Assembly (NCBI RefSeq): GCF_900169365.1
Contig: NZ_FXZH01000003.1
Span: 1 to 64,000 of the forward strand
Length of the DNA: 64,000 nucleotides
Reading direction: 5' to 3'
DNA from: Brevibacterium sp. 239c
Lineage (GTDB): Bacteria > Actinomycetota > Actinomycetes > Actinomycetales > Brevibacteriaceae
In this document: one piece after another, positions 41,831 to 52,588 of the stretch
Numbering within the stretch: the stretch's first letter is position 1
Layout: each line of letters opens with the position of its first letter
Program-made: the position numbers and the translations under genes
The notes under the pieces: model-generated
Databases searched by the model: none
The model's input: the letters and a program-made list of their open reading frames with translations, nothing else
What the model was told of the DNA's origin: nothing

Positions 41831-42616
41831 CTACTTCGCCACTGCGGCCTTGCACAAAGCGGCGAAGTCGGGCCCGTTGAGGCTGGCTCCCCCGACGAGT
41901 GCGCCGTCAACGTCATCGGAGGCCAGAATTTGCGCGACATTGTCGGTCTTGACCGAACCGCCGTAGAGGATCCGGGTGCTCGACGCCAATGCGGGGCCGT
42001 ACTTCTCGACCAAGTGGGCGCGGATGGCCGCAGCCATCTCAGCTGCATCCTCGGCGGTTGCCGTCTCTCCCGTGCCGATGGCCCAGACAGGTTCATATGC
42101 GATGACGAGTCCCTCGAGTGCGGCGGCGTCCAGGCCGGCCAGCGACTCCTCCAGCTGAGTCAGTGTGAAGTCCACGTGGATCTTCTCCTGTCGCTGCTCC
42201 AGCGACTCACCGATACACAGGATCGGTGTGATGTCCTGCGCGAGAGCAGCCTTGACCTTGGCTGCGACGACGTCGTTGGTCTCGTGGTTGTTCGCTCGCC
42301 GTTCGCTGTGACCGACGACGACATAGGTGCAGCCGAGACGGGACAGGAACGATGCTGCGATCTCTCCGGTGTGGGCTCCGGGTTCGTACTGTGAAACATC
42401 CTGCGCACCGTAGGTCAACCACAGTTTGTCGCCCTGAATGAGGGTCTGCACGGACCGGATATCGGTGAAGGGCGGGATGACGACGACATCGCATTTGGTT
42501 TCGTCGAGTTTGGCGTCCTCGAGTGCCCAGGCGAGTTTCTGGACGCTCGAGATCGCTTCGAGGTGATCGTGGTTCATCTTCCAGTTGCCGGCCAGAAGCA
42601 GGGTGCGGTCGCTCAT
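41831..42616 (-). CDS. tpiA: Triosephosphate isomerase
   Basis: TpiA interconverts dihydroxyacetone phosphate and glyceraldehyde-3-phosphate. The 261-residue TIM barrel has Lys13 in AGNWKMN, His103 in VVVGHSERR, the catalytic Glu near 175 in IAYEPVWAIGTG, and the phosphate-binding ILYGGSVKTDN. ATG 42616 is used; the frame goes to 42634, which would overlap the pgk stop and add MRKKAT. pgk lies 14 bp upstream. Confidence 0.96.
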   Translation of the reverse strand: MSDRTLLLAGNWKMNHDHLEAISSVQKLAWALEDAKLDETKCDVVVIPPFTDIRSVQTLIQGDKLWLTYGAQDVSQYEPGAHTGEIAASFLSRLGCTYVVVGHSERRANNHETNDVVAAKVKAALAQDITPILCIGESLEQRQEKIHVDFTLTQLEESLAGLDAAALEGLVIAYEPVWAIGTGETATAEDAAEMAAAIRAHLVEKYGPALASSTRILYGGSVKTDNVAQILASDDVDGALVGGASLNGPDFAALCKAAVAK

Positions 42617-42630
42617 TGTCGCCTTCTTTC

Positions 42631-43848
42631 TCACGCGAGTGCTTCGAGTCCGGGCAGCGTCTTGCCTTCGAGGTATTCGAGGCTGGCACCGCCACCTGTG
42701 GAGATGTGGCCGAACTCGTCGTCGGCGAAGCCGAGCGTGCGCACGGCTGCGGCCGAATCTCCTCCGCCGACGACGGTCAGTCGTGACGAATCGGCGCCGG
42801 GTTCATCGGTCAGTGCCGCTGCCACGGCCTTGGTTCCTGCCGCGAACGCGGGGAATTCGAAGACGCCCATGGGGCCGTTCCAGAACACGGTGGTCGATTC
42901 GGAGATCACATCAGCATAGGCTGCGGCCGAGTCGGGTCCGATGTCGAGTCCCAGACCCTGCGCGCCGGCGGGGGTCGACTCGAGTTCTGCAACTGGGCGC
43001 ACCCAGTTCTCCGCGTCGGCAGCGAAGGAGGCTGCCATCACGATGTCCGTGGGCAGGATGATGTTCGCTCCCCCAGCCTCGGCACGTTTGAGGTAGCCCT
43101 TGACGTCCTCGACTCGGTCCTTCTCCACGAGGCTGGATCCGATGTCGTGGCCCAGTGCGGCGAGGAAGGTGAAGACCATCCCGCCGCCGATGAGCAGATT
43201 GTCTGCACGGTCGATGAGGTTGTCGATGACTCCGAGCTTGTCGGAGACCTTCGAGCCCCCCAGGACGACGGAGAAAGGTGTCTGCGGATCGTTGAGCAGG
43301 AGATCGCTGACTTCGACTTCTGCTCGCACGAGTGATCCTGCGTAGTGCGGCAGCAGGCTGGCGATGTCGAAGACGGAGGCCTGTTTGCGGTGGACGACTC
43401 CGAAGCCGTCGGAGACGAAATCGTCTGCCAGCTCGGCCAGCTGCGCGGCGAAGGCTGCCCGCTCGCTGTCATCCTTCGAGGTCTCCCCCGGGTTGAAGCG
43501 CAGATTTTCCAACAGGAGAACCTCACCGTCGGCCAATGCTGCCGCTTTGGTCTTCGCTTCCTCACCGACGGTGTCGGCGGCGAATGCGACATCACGGCCG
43601 ATCGCCTCGGCGAGTTCAGGAGCCAGCGGATGCAGCGAATACTGCGGATCGGGTGAACCCTTGGGCCGTCCCAGGTGGGACATCACGATCACCCGCGCCC
43701 CAGCCTCGGCGAGAGCCTTGATCGTGCCGGCCGAGGCCAGGATGCGACCGCGGTCGGTGATCGTGCCCTCATCCATCGGCACGTTCAGGTCACTGCGGAC
43801 GAGTACCGTGCGGTGGGAGAAGATCTGCGGGTCGTCGTAAGTCCTCAT
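42631..43848 (-). CDS. pgk: Phosphoglycerate kinase
   Basis: Pgk makes ATP from 1,3-bisphosphoglycerate. The 405-residue protein has VLVRSDLNVPMDEGTITDRGRI near 16-37, VIVMSHLGRPKGSPDPQYSL near 53-72, LLLENLRFNPGETSKDD near 112-128, and the nucleotide-binding VVGGGDSAAAVRTLGFADDEFGHISTGGGASLEYLEGKTLPG at the C-terminus. The active-site region usually GTAHR reads FGVVHRKQAS here, keeping the His-Arg. ATG 43848 overlaps the gap stop (ATGA). Confidence 0.96.
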   Translation of the reverse strand: MRTYDDPQIFSHRTVLVRSDLNVPMDEGTITDRGRILASAGTIKALAEAGARVIVMSHLGRPKGSPDPQYSLHPLAPELAEAIGRDVAFAADTVGEEAKTKAAALADGEVLLLENLRFNPGETSKDDSERAAFAAQLAELADDFVSDGFGVVHRKQASVFDIASLLPHYAGSLVRAEVEVSDLLLNDPQTPFSVVLGGSKVSDKLGVIDNLIDRADNLLIGGGMVFTFLAALGHDIGSSLVEKDRVEDVKGYLKRAEAGGANIILPTDIVMAASFAADAENWVRPVAELESTPAGAQGLGLDIGPDSAAAYADVISESTTVFWNGPMGVFEFPAFAAGTKAVAAALTDEPGADSSRLTVVGGGDSAAAVRTLGFADDEFGHISTGGGASLEYLEGKTLPGLEALA

Positions 43849-44846
43849 TTGTTCCTTTCACCGAGGATGTAGCTGACCATGTCTTTGAGGCGGTTGGTGT
43901 AGCCCCATTCGTTGTCGTACCAGGCCACGATCTTGATCTGATTGCCAAGTGTCATCGTGAGTTGAGAGTCCACGATCGCCGAGGCGGTGGTGCCGACGAT
44001 GTCGGTCGACACCAGTGGTGCTGTGCTGTATTCGAGGTACGGCGAGGATTCCGCGGCCTTCGCCAGGGTCTCGTTGACCTCTTCGGTGGTGGCCCCCTGT
44101 TTCGGGGTGAAGGTGAAGTCGATGATCGACCCGGCAGGGACGGGAACGCGGATCGCGAGTCCGTCGAGTTTGCCTGCCAGGTGGGGCATCACTCTGCCGA
44201 CGGTGCGGGCGGCGCCTGTGGTGGTCGGGACGATGTTGACGGCCGCGGCACGGGCCCTACGCAGATCGCGGTGCGGACCGTCGACGAGCATCTGATCGCC
44301 GGTGTAGGCGTGGACGGTGTTGAGCAGTCCCGATTCGACTCCGATGGCGTCATCGACGGCTTTGACGATGGTGGCCATGCAGTTGGTTGTGCAGGAGGCG
44401 TTTGAGACGACGGTGTGCTGGGAGGGGTCGAAGTCGGCTTCGTTGACGCCCATGACGAACGTTCCATCGACATCCTTGCCCGGAGCCGACAACACCACTG
44501 TCTTCACGGTCCCGCCGAGGTGGGCCTCGGCTTGGTCACGTCGGGTGAAGCGGCCGGTGGATTCGACGACGAGTTCAGCCTCGTGTGCGGACCAGTCGAT
44601 TTCGTTCGGATCGGCCTGGCTGAGCACCGAGATGGTCTTCCCGTCCACGGTCAGCGAATCGTCACCGGCTTCGACAGTGTGCTCGAAGCGCGGCCACACC
44701 GAGTCATAGGCCAGCAGATGGGCCAGTGTCTGTGTGTCGGTGAGATCGTTGATGGCGACGACCTCGAAGTCGGATGAGGGTTCGAGGGATAGGCGATACA
44801 GGGCACGACCGATACGGCCGAAGCCGTTGATGGCGATTCGTCTCAT
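43845..44846 (-). CDS. gap: Glyceraldehyde-3-phosphate dehydrogenase
   Basis: Gap oxidises glyceraldehyde-3-phosphate in glycolysis. The 333-residue protein has the dinucleotide fold INGFGRIGRALYR near 7-19 and the catalytic Cys152 in SNASCTTNCMA. The phosphate/His region TTTGAARTVGRVMPHLAGKLDGLAIRVPVPAGS and the C-terminal WYDNEWGYTNRLKDMV are also present. Asp34 of AINDLTD is in the position that favours NAD over NADP. The gene begins 9 bp after the whiA stop, so its expression may follow the whiA operon unless an internal promoter exists. Confidence 0.97.
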   Translation of the reverse strand: MRRIAINGFGRIGRALYRLSLEPSSDFEVVAINDLTDTQTLAHLLAYDSVWPRFEHTVEAGDDSLTVDGKTISVLSQADPNEIDWSAHEAELVVESTGRFTRRDQAEAHLGGTVKTVVLSAPGKDVDGTFVMGVNEADFDPSQHTVVSNASCTTNCMATIVKAVDDAIGVESGLLNTVHAYTGDQMLVDGPHRDLRRARAAAVNIVPTTTGAARTVGRVMPHLAGKLDGLAIRVPVPAGSIIDFTFTPKQGATTEEVNETLAKAAESSPYLEYSTAPLVSTDIVGTTASAIVDSQLTMTLGNQIKIVAWYDNEWGYTNRLKDMVSYILGERNK

Positions 44847-44855
44847 GCCTCGATC

Positions 44856-45839
44856 TTAGCGATCTTCGAGCATTTCCGGGGTGAGACTGGCCTCCGTGCC
44901 CGGAATTCCCAGATCTTCGGCATGTTTGTCGGCCGTGGACAGAAGACGACGGATGCGACCGGCGACGGCGTCTTTGGTCATCGGCGGATCGGCCAGTTGG
45001 CCCAATTCCTCCAGCGATGCCTGTTTGTGTGTCACGCGCAGCTGTCCGGCGTAGCGCAGGTGTTCGGGAACCTCGTCGCCGAGGATCTCCAGGGCGCGTT
45101 CCACTCGGGCACCGGCGGCCACTGCGGCTCTGGCGGAGCGGCGCAGGTTCGCATCGTCGAAGTTGGCCAGACGGTTCGCTGTGGCACGCACCTCCCGCCG
45201 CATTCGACGCTCCTCCCACACGAGGACAGCACTGTGAGATCCCATGCGGGTGAGCAGGGCTGCAATGTCGTCACCGTCGCGGATGACGACGCGGTCGACG
45301 CCGCGAACTTCGCGTGCCTTCGCGCTCAGTCCCAGTCGCCTGGCAGCACCGACCAGAGCCAGTGCCGCTTCTGGTCCCGGGCACGTAACTTCGAGCGCAG
45401 AGGAACGACCTGGCTCGGTCAGTGATCCGTGGGCGAGGAACGCTCCTCGCCAGGCAGCTTCGGCATCGGCGACAGAACCGTTGACGATGGCAGAGGGCAG
45501 ACCGCGCACGGGCCGTCCACGATTGTCGACGAGACCGGTCTGGCGAGCCAGGGCTCCGCCGTCACGGGTGACTCGGAGGAGGTAGCGATTGGATCGGCGG
45601 ATTCCGGCAGCGTTGATGACGACGATGTCAGCGTATTGACCGTAGAGATCCTTGATCTCGCTGCGGAGACGTTTGGCGGCCTGGGCGGTGTCGAGTTCGG
45701 CTTCGAGCACGATCGAACCGTTGACGAGGTGAAGTGCAGAAGAGAAGCGGAAAATCGCAGACACTTCGGCTTTGCGAGCAGAAGTACGGGTGATCTTCAC
45801 CCGTGCCAACTCGTCCTTGACCTGAGCGGTCAGTGCCAT
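44856..45839 (-). CDS. whiA: WhiA, sporulation/cell-division regulator
   Basis: WhiA is the conserved Gram-positive regulator that in Streptomyces controls sporulation septation with WhiB. The 327-residue protein starts [33 protein letters not shown]. It has the LAGLIDADG-like fold ([23 protein letters not shown] near 142-164) and a C-terminal helix-turn-helix ([35 protein letters not shown]). ATG 45839 has GGAGGACGAACA upstream. The longer reading to 45872 overlaps yvcK. It sits in the usual yvcK-rapZ-uvrC cluster. Confidence 0.96.
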   Translation of the reverse strand: MALTAQVKDELARVKITRTSARKAEVSAIFRFSSALHLVNGSIVLEAELDTAQAAKRLRSEIKDLYGQYADIVVINAAGIRRSNRYLLRVTRDGGALARQTGLVDNRGRPVRGLPSAIVNGSVADAEAAWRGAFLAHGSLTEPGRSSALEVTCPGPEAALALVGAARRLGLSAKAREVRGVDRVVIRDGDDIAALLTRMGSHSAVLVWEERRMRREVRATANRLANFDDANLRRSARAAVAAGARVERALEILGDEVPEHLRYAGQLRVTHKQASLEELGQLADPPMTKDAVAGRIRRLLSTADKHAEDLGIPGTEASLTPEMLEDR

Positions 45840-45865
45840 TGTTCGTCCTCCTGCAACTGAATTTT

Positions 45866-46861
45866 CTACCACTGCTCGTCCACGCCGATGCCAGCGTCCA
45901 CCAACATGTCACGGTAACACGCGGCGAGCTTGAGGGTGTCATGCTGTCCTGCCCGTCGTGACTGCAGGGGACGGGCCCACAGCTTGGCATTGAACATCTC
46001 ATGTGCACACCGTTCCAGATCAGGCTCTGCCAGTGTTGAAGCCTCGTCGACGAGCACATAGTTCAGCTCGAGGGAGGGCGCGTGCTTGTGCAGTGATACG
46101 AGGTGCTGACTGAGACTGAGATCTCTTGTTTCGGCGTCGCTGGAGCTGAGGTTCAACGTGAGGGACTTCACCGCAGAAGATCGTCCGATCGCTTCCGCGA
46201 GAGAGGGCACGAGGAGGTGCGGCATCACCGAGGTGTACCAGGATCCGGGTCCGAGGTTGAGCACATCGGCCTCGGCGACGGCGTCGATCGTTTCATGCCG
46301 TGCCGGCGGGACAGGCGGGTCGAGCCGGACGGTCTCGACATGTCCGAGGGTGGAGGCGAGCACGGACTGGCCGCGGACGACCTGGAAGGAGCCCGGGAAC
46401 TTCACATCTGCCTCGATCGTCAGCGGGATCGAAGACATGGGCAGGACGCGACCGTGGGCACGCAGCAGCTTGGCCATCCAGTCGAGCCCGGCGACATGAT
46501 CACCGTGGATCTGCCACAGAGCGGAGATGAGCAGATTGCCCACGGAATGTCCGCTGAGCTCGCCGTCGGAGTCGAACCGGTGCTGGATCACGTCGCGCCA
46601 GGTCTTGCCCCAGTTCCCGTCGTCGCAGAGGGCCGCCAGGGCCATCCTCAGGTCCCCGGGCGGGAGTCCGCCGAGTTCGTCGCGCAGCCGACCGGAGGAA
46701 CCTCCGTCATCGGCTACCGTAACGACGGCAGTGAGGGACTCGGTCAGCAGGCGGAAGGCACGCAGAGCGGAGTAGAGGCCGTGGCCTCCCCCGAAGGAGA
46801 CGATCTTGGGACCCTTGTCCTTGACCGCGGGGATGATCTGCGGGAGATCTTCGGTCTCCAT
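45866..46861 (-). CDS. yvcK: YvcK/GlmR, nucleotide-sugar-binding regulator of carbon flow
   Basis: YvcK (GlmR) binds UDP-GlcNAc and is needed for growth on gluconeogenic carbon and for normal cell-wall supply. The 331-residue CofD-like protein has [15 protein letters not shown] near 22-36, [18 protein letters not shown] near 47-64 and [13 protein letters not shown] near 67-79. [27 protein letters not shown] follows near 201-227. ATG 46861 follows GGGGAGAGTGAG and lies 2 bp from the rapZ stop. ATG 46882 would overlap rapZ by 20 bp. The name gluconeogenesis factor is by family. Confidence 0.95.
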   Translation of the reverse strand: METEDLPQIIPAVKDKGPKIVSFGGGHGLYSALRAFRLLTESLTAVVTVADDGGSSGRLRDELGGLPPGDLRMALAALCDDGNWGKTWRDVIQHRFDSDGELSGHSVGNLLISALWQIHGDHVAGLDWMAKLLRAHGRVLPMSSIPLTIEADVKFPGSFQVVRGQSVLASTLGHVETVRLDPPVPPARHETIDAVAEADVLNLGPGSWYTSVMPHLLVPSLAEAIGRSSAVKSLTLNLSSSDAETRDLSLSQHLVSLHKHAPSLELNYVLVDEASTLAEPDLERCAHEMFNAKLWARPLQSRRAGQHDTLKLAACYRDMLVDAGIGVDEQW

Positions 46862-46862
46862 C

Positions 46863-47759
46863 TCACTCTCTCCCCAGATCACGGTGGCGCACGGTGACCG
46901 GAATACCGGTCAGCGCGGCGAGGCTCTTGGCCACGCGTTCACTGATCGCCACCGAACGGTGCTTTCCGCCGGTGCAGCCGATACCGATCATGGCATAGCC
47001 GCGACCTTCGTGAAGGTAGCCCTGCGAGACCGTCTCCAAGGTCGCGGTGTAACGCTCGATGAACTCTTCGGCCCCATTCTGGTTCAACACGAAGTCAGCG
47101 ACATCGGAGTCGAGCCCGTTATGTCCACGCAGATGCGGAATCCAGTACGGGTTGGGCAGGAAGCGGACGTCGGCGATGTGGTCAGCGTCCTTCGGCAGAC
47201 CGTATTTGAAGCCGAAACTCATCACGGTCAGACGCAGCAGCGGGGTGTCTCCGGTGCTGAAGCGTTTGCGCACCTGGGTGGAGAGCTGATGGACGTTGAG
47301 GTCCGAGGTGTCGATGATGATGTCGGCACGGCGTTTGAGCGATTCGAGGGCCGAGCGTTCGCCTTCGATTCCATCCAGCAGCGTCCCATCGCCTTGCAGC
47401 GGGTGGGGACGGCGGGTGGATTCGAAGCGTCTGACGAGGACCTCGTCTGCGGCTTCGAGGTAGAGGATGCGCAGGGAGAGTCCCTGATCGACGAAGTCAC
47501 TGATCGTGTCTTCGAGTTCTTCGTATTTCGCTCGCCCCTTAGAGTCGGTGACGATGGCGATCTTCGGCAGTGCACCGTCGGCGCGGGCCACGAGTTCCAC
47601 GAGGGGACGCATCATCTGCGGAGGCAGATTGTCGACGACGTACCAGTCCATGTCCTCGAGCACATTGGCCACGGTGGTCCGACCTGCTCCGGACATTCCT
47701 GTCACGAGGACAACCTCGATGGGATGGTCGGCGCCGTTCGATTCGGCCTGCGTACTCAC
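46863..47759 (-). CDS. rapZ: RapZ family nucleotide-binding protein
   Basis: RapZ (YvcJ) proteins bind nucleotides and, in enterobacteria, direct RNA decay of glmS regulators; the actinobacterial role is unclear. The protein is 298 residues from GTG 47759. It has Walker A VTGMSGAGRTTVANVLED with Arg in place of the usual Lys. VVDNLPPQMM and the C-terminal IGIGCTGGKHRSVAISERVA also match the family. GTG 47759 is preceded by AAGGAGG four bases away. An upstream GTG at 47780 would be a weaker start. Together with YvcK this supports sensing of cell-wall precursors. Confidence 0.94.
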   Translation of the reverse strand: MSTQAESNGADHPIEVVLVTGMSGAGRTTVANVLEDMDWYVVDNLPPQMMRPLVELVARADGALPKIAIVTDSKGRAKYEELEDTISDFVDQGLSLRILYLEAADEVLVRRFESTRRPHPLQGDGTLLDGIEGERSALESLKRRADIIIDTSDLNVHQLSTQVRKRFSTGDTPLLRLTVMSFGFKYGLPKDADHIADVRFLPNPYWIPHLRGHNGLDSDVADFVLNQNGAEEFIERYTATLETVSQGYLHEGRGYAMIGIGCTGGKHRSVAISERVAKSLAALTGIPVTVRHRDLGRE

Positions 47760-47850
47760 ACGTCCTCCTTGGGGCTGCACGGTTGAAGACAGCTGTCGAA
47801 GACCACTCTAGAGCAGTTGTCCGCCAGTGGCCTCAGCGCCGGCTGCGACG

Positions 47851-49710
47851 TCAGTCTGCGAGTGCGGCGGCGACCTTCTCTGCGAGAGCTTGGCCGATGC
47901 CCTGGACCTCACACAGTTCTTCGATGCTCGCCGCGCGAACCTTCTTCACCGAGCCGAAATGGCGCAGCAGCGCGGTCCGTTTGGACTCGCCCAGACCGGA
48001 GATGTCATCGAGGACGGAGCTGGTCATCGCCTTGGCCCGTTTCGAACGGTGGTAGCTGATGGCGAAGCGGTGAGCCTCATCGCGCAGGCGCTGCATGAGG
48101 AACAGTCCCTCGGAGTTCCGGGGCAGGATGACAGGGAACGGATCGTCTGGGATCCACACCTCTTCGAGACGCTTGGCCAATCCCACCACCGAGATGTCGA
48201 CGATGCCCAGATCATGCAGTGCCCTGGTCGCCGCCGCCACCTGGGGACCAGCGCCGTCGACGACGAGGAGGCTGGGGCGGTAGCCGAACCGCTCATCAGG
48301 TTCATCGGAGCTCAACTGCTCGAGGTACCGACTGAATCGACGTGAGACGACGTCGTACATCGATGCCGTGTCATCGGTTGCGGCTTCACCGTGGATGGCG
48401 AAATGACGATAGTCGCGCTTCTTCACGAGCCCGTCTTCGAACACGACGAGTGAAGCCACGACATTGGATCCCTGGGTGTGGGAGATGTCGATGCATTCGA
48501 TTCGCAGCGGCGCCTCAGGCAGCGACAGGTATTCCTGGATCTCTTTGAGCGCCGTGCTGCGGGTGGTCAGATCGGAGGACCGTTTGAGTTTGTGCTGAAG
48601 CAGCGCTTCCTTCGCGTTCTTCGCGACGGTTTCGAGAGCTGCCTTCTTCTCTCCTCGTTCCGGAACCCGAACTGTGACTCGGGATCCGCGCTGTTCACTC
48701 AGCCACATCTCGAGTGAGGCAAGATCGGCGGGGACCGTGTCGACGAGGATCTCGCGGGGAATGGCATCCGCGTCGAGACCTGTGTATGCCTGCCGCAGAT
48801 AATCGGTGGTGAGTTCGGCTGGGCTGTGATCGTCGGAGCGTTCGATGATCCAGCCCCGCTGTCCCCGAATGCGTCCCTGCCGGACGTGGAAGACCTGCAC
48901 CGAAGCTTCGAGTTCCTCAGTGACGAGTGCGAACACATCACAGTCGGCGTTGACGGAGAGGACGACCGCCGATTTGTCGAGCACCTTCTGTAGGGCAGCG
49001 ATCTCATCGCGCAGGCGCGCCGCCCGTTCGTAGTCGAGTTCCTTCGCCGCCGAAGCCATCTCCTTCTGCCGGTAGCTGATGAAGCGGCCGGTGTTGCCAG
49101 ACATGAAGTCGGAGATGCTGCGGGCAAGGTCCTTGTGGCCCTCCACACTGATCTGTCCCACACAGGGGGCGGCGCACTTGTCGATGTAGCCCAGCAGGCA
49201 GGGACGACCGCTGCGTTCGGCTCGTCGGTACACTCCTGCGGTGCAGGTACGCATCGGGAAGGCCCGCAGCAGCAGGTCGAGTGTGTCCTTGATCGCCCAC
49301 ACCTGAGCGAAGGGGCCGAAGTACTTCACGCCCTTGCGACGTTTGCCACGGGTGATGAAGGCCCGCGGCACCTTCTCATTCATCGTGATCGCGAGGTAGG
49401 GGTAGGACTTGTCGTCGCGGAACATGACGTTGAACCGCGGGTTGAATTCGTTGATCCACGTCCACTCCAGCTGCAGCGCCTCGACCTCGGTGTCGACGAC
49501 TGTCCATTCCACCGAGGAGGCGGTGTGGACCATCGTCGAGGTGCGCGGATGCAGCTGCGCAGGGTTCGAGAAGTACGAGTTCAGTCGATTGCGGAGGTTC
49601 TTCGCCTTCCCGACATAGATCACCCGCCGGTCGGGGTCACGGAATTTGTAGACCCCGGCCGAAGTCGGAATACTGCCCGTGGCCGGGCGATAGGACGCTG
49701 GATCAGCCAT
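47851..49710 (-). CDS. uvrC: UvrABC excinuclease subunit C
   Basis: UvrC makes both incisions in nucleotide excision repair. The 619-residue protein has an N-terminal GIY-YIG domain ([30 protein letters not shown] near 15-44), the Cys-rich region [20 protein letters not shown] near 169-188, and a UVR motif at about 220-250. The C-terminal RNase H-like nuclease has [21 protein letters not shown] and the helix-hairpin-helix tail [32 protein letters not shown] 49710 lies 8 bp inside the uvrA end, so the two are coupled. Confidence 0.97.
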   Translation of the reverse strand: MADPASYRPATGSIPTSAGVYKFRDPDRRVIYVGKAKNLRNRLNSYFSNPAQLHPRTSTMVHTASSVEWTVVDTEVEALQLEWTWINEFNPRFNVMFRDDKSYPYLAITMNEKVPRAFITRGKRRKGVKYFGPFAQVWAIKDTLDLLLRAFPMRTCTAGVYRRAERSGRPCLLGYIDKCAAPCVGQISVEGHKDLARSISDFMSGNTGRFISYRQKEMASAAKELDYERAARLRDEIAALQKVLDKSAVVLSVNADCDVFALVTEELEASVQVFHVRQGRIRGQRGWIIERSDDHSPAELTTDYLRQAYTGLDADAIPREILVDTVPADLASLEMWLSEQRGSRVTVRVPERGEKKAALETVAKNAKEALLQHKLKRSSDLTTRSTALKEIQEYLSLPEAPLRIECIDISHTQGSNVVASLVVFEDGLVKKRDYRHFAIHGEAATDDTASMYDVVSRRFSRYLEQLSSDEPDERFGYRPSLLVVDGAGPQVAAATRALHDLGIVDISVVGLAKRLEEVWIPDDPFPVILPRNSEGLFLMQRLRDEAHRFAISYHRSKRAKAMTSSVLDDISGLGESKRTALLRHFGSVKKVRAASIEELCEVQGIGQALAEKVAAALAD

Positions 49711-52573
49711 CGAGCATCGCTTTGAGGAACCGTCCGGTGTGGCTCTTCTTGTTGACCGCTACCTCTTCTGGTGTGCCCTGGGCGATGATCTTGCCACCGC
49801 CGCGTCCGCCTTCGGGTCCCAGATCGATGACGTGGTCGGCGTTTCCGATGACGTCGAGGTTGTGTTCGATGACGATGACCGTATTGCCCTTTTCTACGAG
49901 TCCCTGCAGCACATGCAGCAACTTCGAGATGTCTTCGAAGTGCAGTCCGGTGGTCGGTTCGTCGAGCACGTAGGCGGTGCGGCCGCGGGAACGCTTCTGG
50001 AGTTCAGCCGCAAGCTTGACGCGTTGAGCTTCACCACCGGAGAGTGTGGTCGCGGGCTGTCCCAGGCGAACATAGCCCAGGCCCACCTCGACGAGGGTGT
50101 TGAGGTGCCGTGCGATGGCGGGGATCGCGGCGAAGAATTCCGCGCCCTGTTCGATCGGCATCTCGAGCACCTCGGCGATGGATTTGCCCTTGAAGGTCAC
50201 TTCCAGCGTCTCGCGGTTGTAGCGGGCTCCCCCGCAGACCTCGCAGGTGACGTAGACGTCGGGCAGGAAGTTCATCTCGATCTTGATCGTGCCGTCGCCG
50301 CTGCAGTTCTCGCAGCGTCCGCCCTTGACGTTGAAGGAGAAGCGTCCCGGCTGGTAACCGCGGACCTTCGCCGATTCGGTCTCTGCAAACAGGCGACGGA
50401 TGCGGTCGAAGACACCGGTGTAGGTCGCCGGGTTCGACCGCGGGGTGCGACCAATCGGCGATTGGTCGACATGGACGACCTTGTCGAGGTTGTCCAGACC
50501 GGTGACTCGCTTGTGTCGACCGGGTACCCGTGAGGCGCCGTTGAGGACGTTGGCCATCTGAGTGTAGAGGATCTCGTTGACCAAGGTCGATTTGCCTGAT
50601 CCGGAGACGCCGGTGACGGCGGTGAGCACACCCAGCGGGAAGGAGACTGAGACGTCGCGGAGGTTGTTCTCCACGGCCTTCTCCACTGTGACGACTCGTT
50701 CTTTGTCCACTGGCCGACGGGTCGTGGGGACCTGGATTGCTCGGCGCCCGGCCAGATAGTCACCGGTGATGGACCGGTCCGCGTCTTTGAGCCCGGGGAC
50801 CGGGCCGGAGTAGATGACCTCTCCCCCGTGTTCGCCCGCGCCGGGGCCGATGTCGACGATCCAGTCGGCCGATGCGATGGTGTCCTCATCGTGTTCGACG
50901 ACGATGAGTGTGTTGCCGAGTTCTTTGAGCTTGTTCAGGGTCTCGATGAGGCGCCTGTTGTCACGCTGGTGGAGGCCGATCGAGGGTTCGTCGAGGACGT
51001 AGAGGACCCCGACGAGGCCCGAACCGATCTGCGTGGCCAGGCGAATGCGCTGAGCCTCACCGCCGGACAGGGAGCCAGCGGGACGGTCGAGACTGAGGTA
51101 GTCGAGCCCGACGTCGAGGAGGAAGCCCAGACGTGCGTTGATCTCCTTCATCACCTGCGCTGCCACGGCTGCGTCGCGGGGATCCAGTTCCAACTGCGAC
51201 AGGAATTCCGCGGATTCGTCGAGAGCGAGCTCGGACACCTCGGCGATCGACTTGCCGCCGACCTTGACGGCGAGGATCTCCGGCTTGAGCCGGGCACCGT
51301 TGCAGCTCGCGCAGGGGATTTCGCGCATATAGGACTCGTAGCGTTCCCGCGACCACTCGGACTCGGTCTCCTCGTGCTTGCGCTGAATGTACTGGTAGAC
51401 GCCTTCGAAACCGGTTGAGTAGGTGCGTTCGCGCCCGAACCGGTTCTTGTATTTGACGTGGACCTTGTAATCCTTGCCGGTCAGGATCGCTGTCTTGTCT
51501 GACTTGCGCAGATCCTTCCACGCGGTCTTCATGTCGAAACCGAGTTCGTCCCCGAGGCCCTTGAGGAGACGGTTGAAGTACTTCGTCACCTGCTTTCCGC
51601 CGGCCCACGGGGCGATGGCTCCCTCTCCGAGGCTGAGGTCCTCATCGGGGACGACGAGAGTCTCGTCGACCTGGAGACGAGTGCCGATGCCGTCGCAGGT
51701 GGAGCACGCGCCGAAGGGTGAGTTGAACGAGAATGTGCGGGGTTCGATCTCGTCGATGGCCAATGGGTGCTCGTTCGGGCACGACATGTGCTCCGAGAAG
51801 GTCCGGGTCACGCCCTCGTCGACCATCTCGACGTCGATGCGTCCATCGGCGAGGCCGAGGGCCGTCTCGACGGAGTCGGTCAGCCGGGGGCGCAGGCCGG
51901 ACTTCGACACCAGCCGGTCGACGACGACGGAGATCGTGTGCTTGTACTGCTTCTCCAGGGTTGGTGGTTCGCTCAGGCTGATCTGCTCGCCATCAACGAT
52001 GGCGCGGGCGAAGCCCTTGGCCTGCAGCTCGGTGAAGAGATCGACGAACTCGCCCTTACGGGAGCGGACGATCGGTGCGAGGACGAGGAACTTCGTCCTC
52101 TCCTCGAGTTCGAGCAGCTGATCGACGATCTGCTGTGGGGTCTGCTTCGTGATGATCTCACCGCACACAGGACAATGCGGTACTCCGATCCGAGCCCACA
52201 GCAGACGCAGGAAGTCGTACACCTCGGTGATGGTGCCGACCGTGGATCGGGGGTTACGCGACGTCGATTTCTGATCGATCGACACCGCCGGTGACAGACC
52301 CTCGATGAAATCGACATCGGGTTTGTCCATCTGGCCCAGGAACATTCGGGCATAGGCGGACAGGGACTCGACGTAGCGGCGCTGCCCCTCGGCGAAGATC
52401 GTGTCGAACGCCAAAGATGACTTCCCTGACCCCGACAGACCGGTGAAGACGATCATGGAATCGCGGGGCAGGGCGACCTCCACGTTCTTGAGGTTATGGG
52501 CGCGCGCGCCCTTGACCCACAGAGTGTCGAGATGTGACACGCCTGCCGACTGCTCACCACTGTTAGTTTTCAT
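49703..52573 (-). CDS. uvrA: UvrABC excinuclease subunit A
   Basis: UvrA is the damage-recognition ATPase of nucleotide excision repair. The 956-residue protein has two ABC domains: Walker [18 protein letters not shown] near 44-60 and [16 protein letters not shown] near 640-655, with signatures [17 protein letters not shown] and [17 protein letters not shown]. Zinc modules are CPVCGE and CSTCDG in the first half and CENCSGDG...CEVCGG in the second. ATG 52573 is preferred to the GTG one codon upstream. I looked for a LexA box between this gene and the helicase 15 bp upstream and saw none. Confidence 0.97.
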   Translation of the reverse strand: MKTNSGEQSAGVSHLDTLWVKGARAHNLKNVEVALPRDSMIVFTGLSGSGKSSLAFDTIFAEGQRRYVESLSAYARMFLGQMDKPDVDFIEGLSPAVSIDQKSTSRNPRSTVGTITEVYDFLRLLWARIGVPHCPVCGEIITKQTPQQIVDQLLELEERTKFLVLAPIVRSRKGEFVDLFTELQAKGFARAIVDGEQISLSEPPTLEKQYKHTISVVVDRLVSKSGLRPRLTDSVETALGLADGRIDVEMVDEGVTRTFSEHMSCPNEHPLAIDEIEPRTFSFNSPFGACSTCDGIGTRLQVDETLVVPDEDLSLGEGAIAPWAGGKQVTKYFNRLLKGLGDELGFDMKTAWKDLRKSDKTAILTGKDYKVHVKYKNRFGRERTYSTGFEGVYQYIQRKHEETESEWSRERYESYMREIPCASCNGARLKPEILAVKVGGKSIAEVSELALDESAEFLSQLELDPRDAAVAAQVMKEINARLGFLLDVGLDYLSLDRPAGSLSGGEAQRIRLATQIGSGLVGVLYVLDEPSIGLHQRDNRRLIETLNKLKELGNTLIVVEHDEDTIASADWIVDIGPGAGEHGGEVIYSGPVPGLKDADRSITGDYLAGRRAIQVPTTRRPVDKERVVTVEKAVENNLRDVSVSFPLGVLTAVTGVSGSGKSTLVNEILYTQMANVLNGASRVPGRHKRVTGLDNLDKVVHVDQSPIGRTPRSNPATYTGVFDRIRRLFAETESAKVRGYQPGRFSFNVKGGRCENCSGDGTIKIEMNFLPDVYVTCEVCGGARYNRETLEVTFKGKSIAEVLEMPIEQGAEFFAAIPAIARHLNTLVEVGLGYVRLGQPATTLSGGEAQRVKLAAELQKRSRGRTAYVLDEPTTGLHFEDISKLLHVLQGLVEKGNTVIVIEHNLDVIGNADHVIDLGPEGGRGGGKIIAQGTPEEVAVNKKSHTGRFLKAMLDG

Positions 52574-52588
52574 CACCTGTCCACTGTA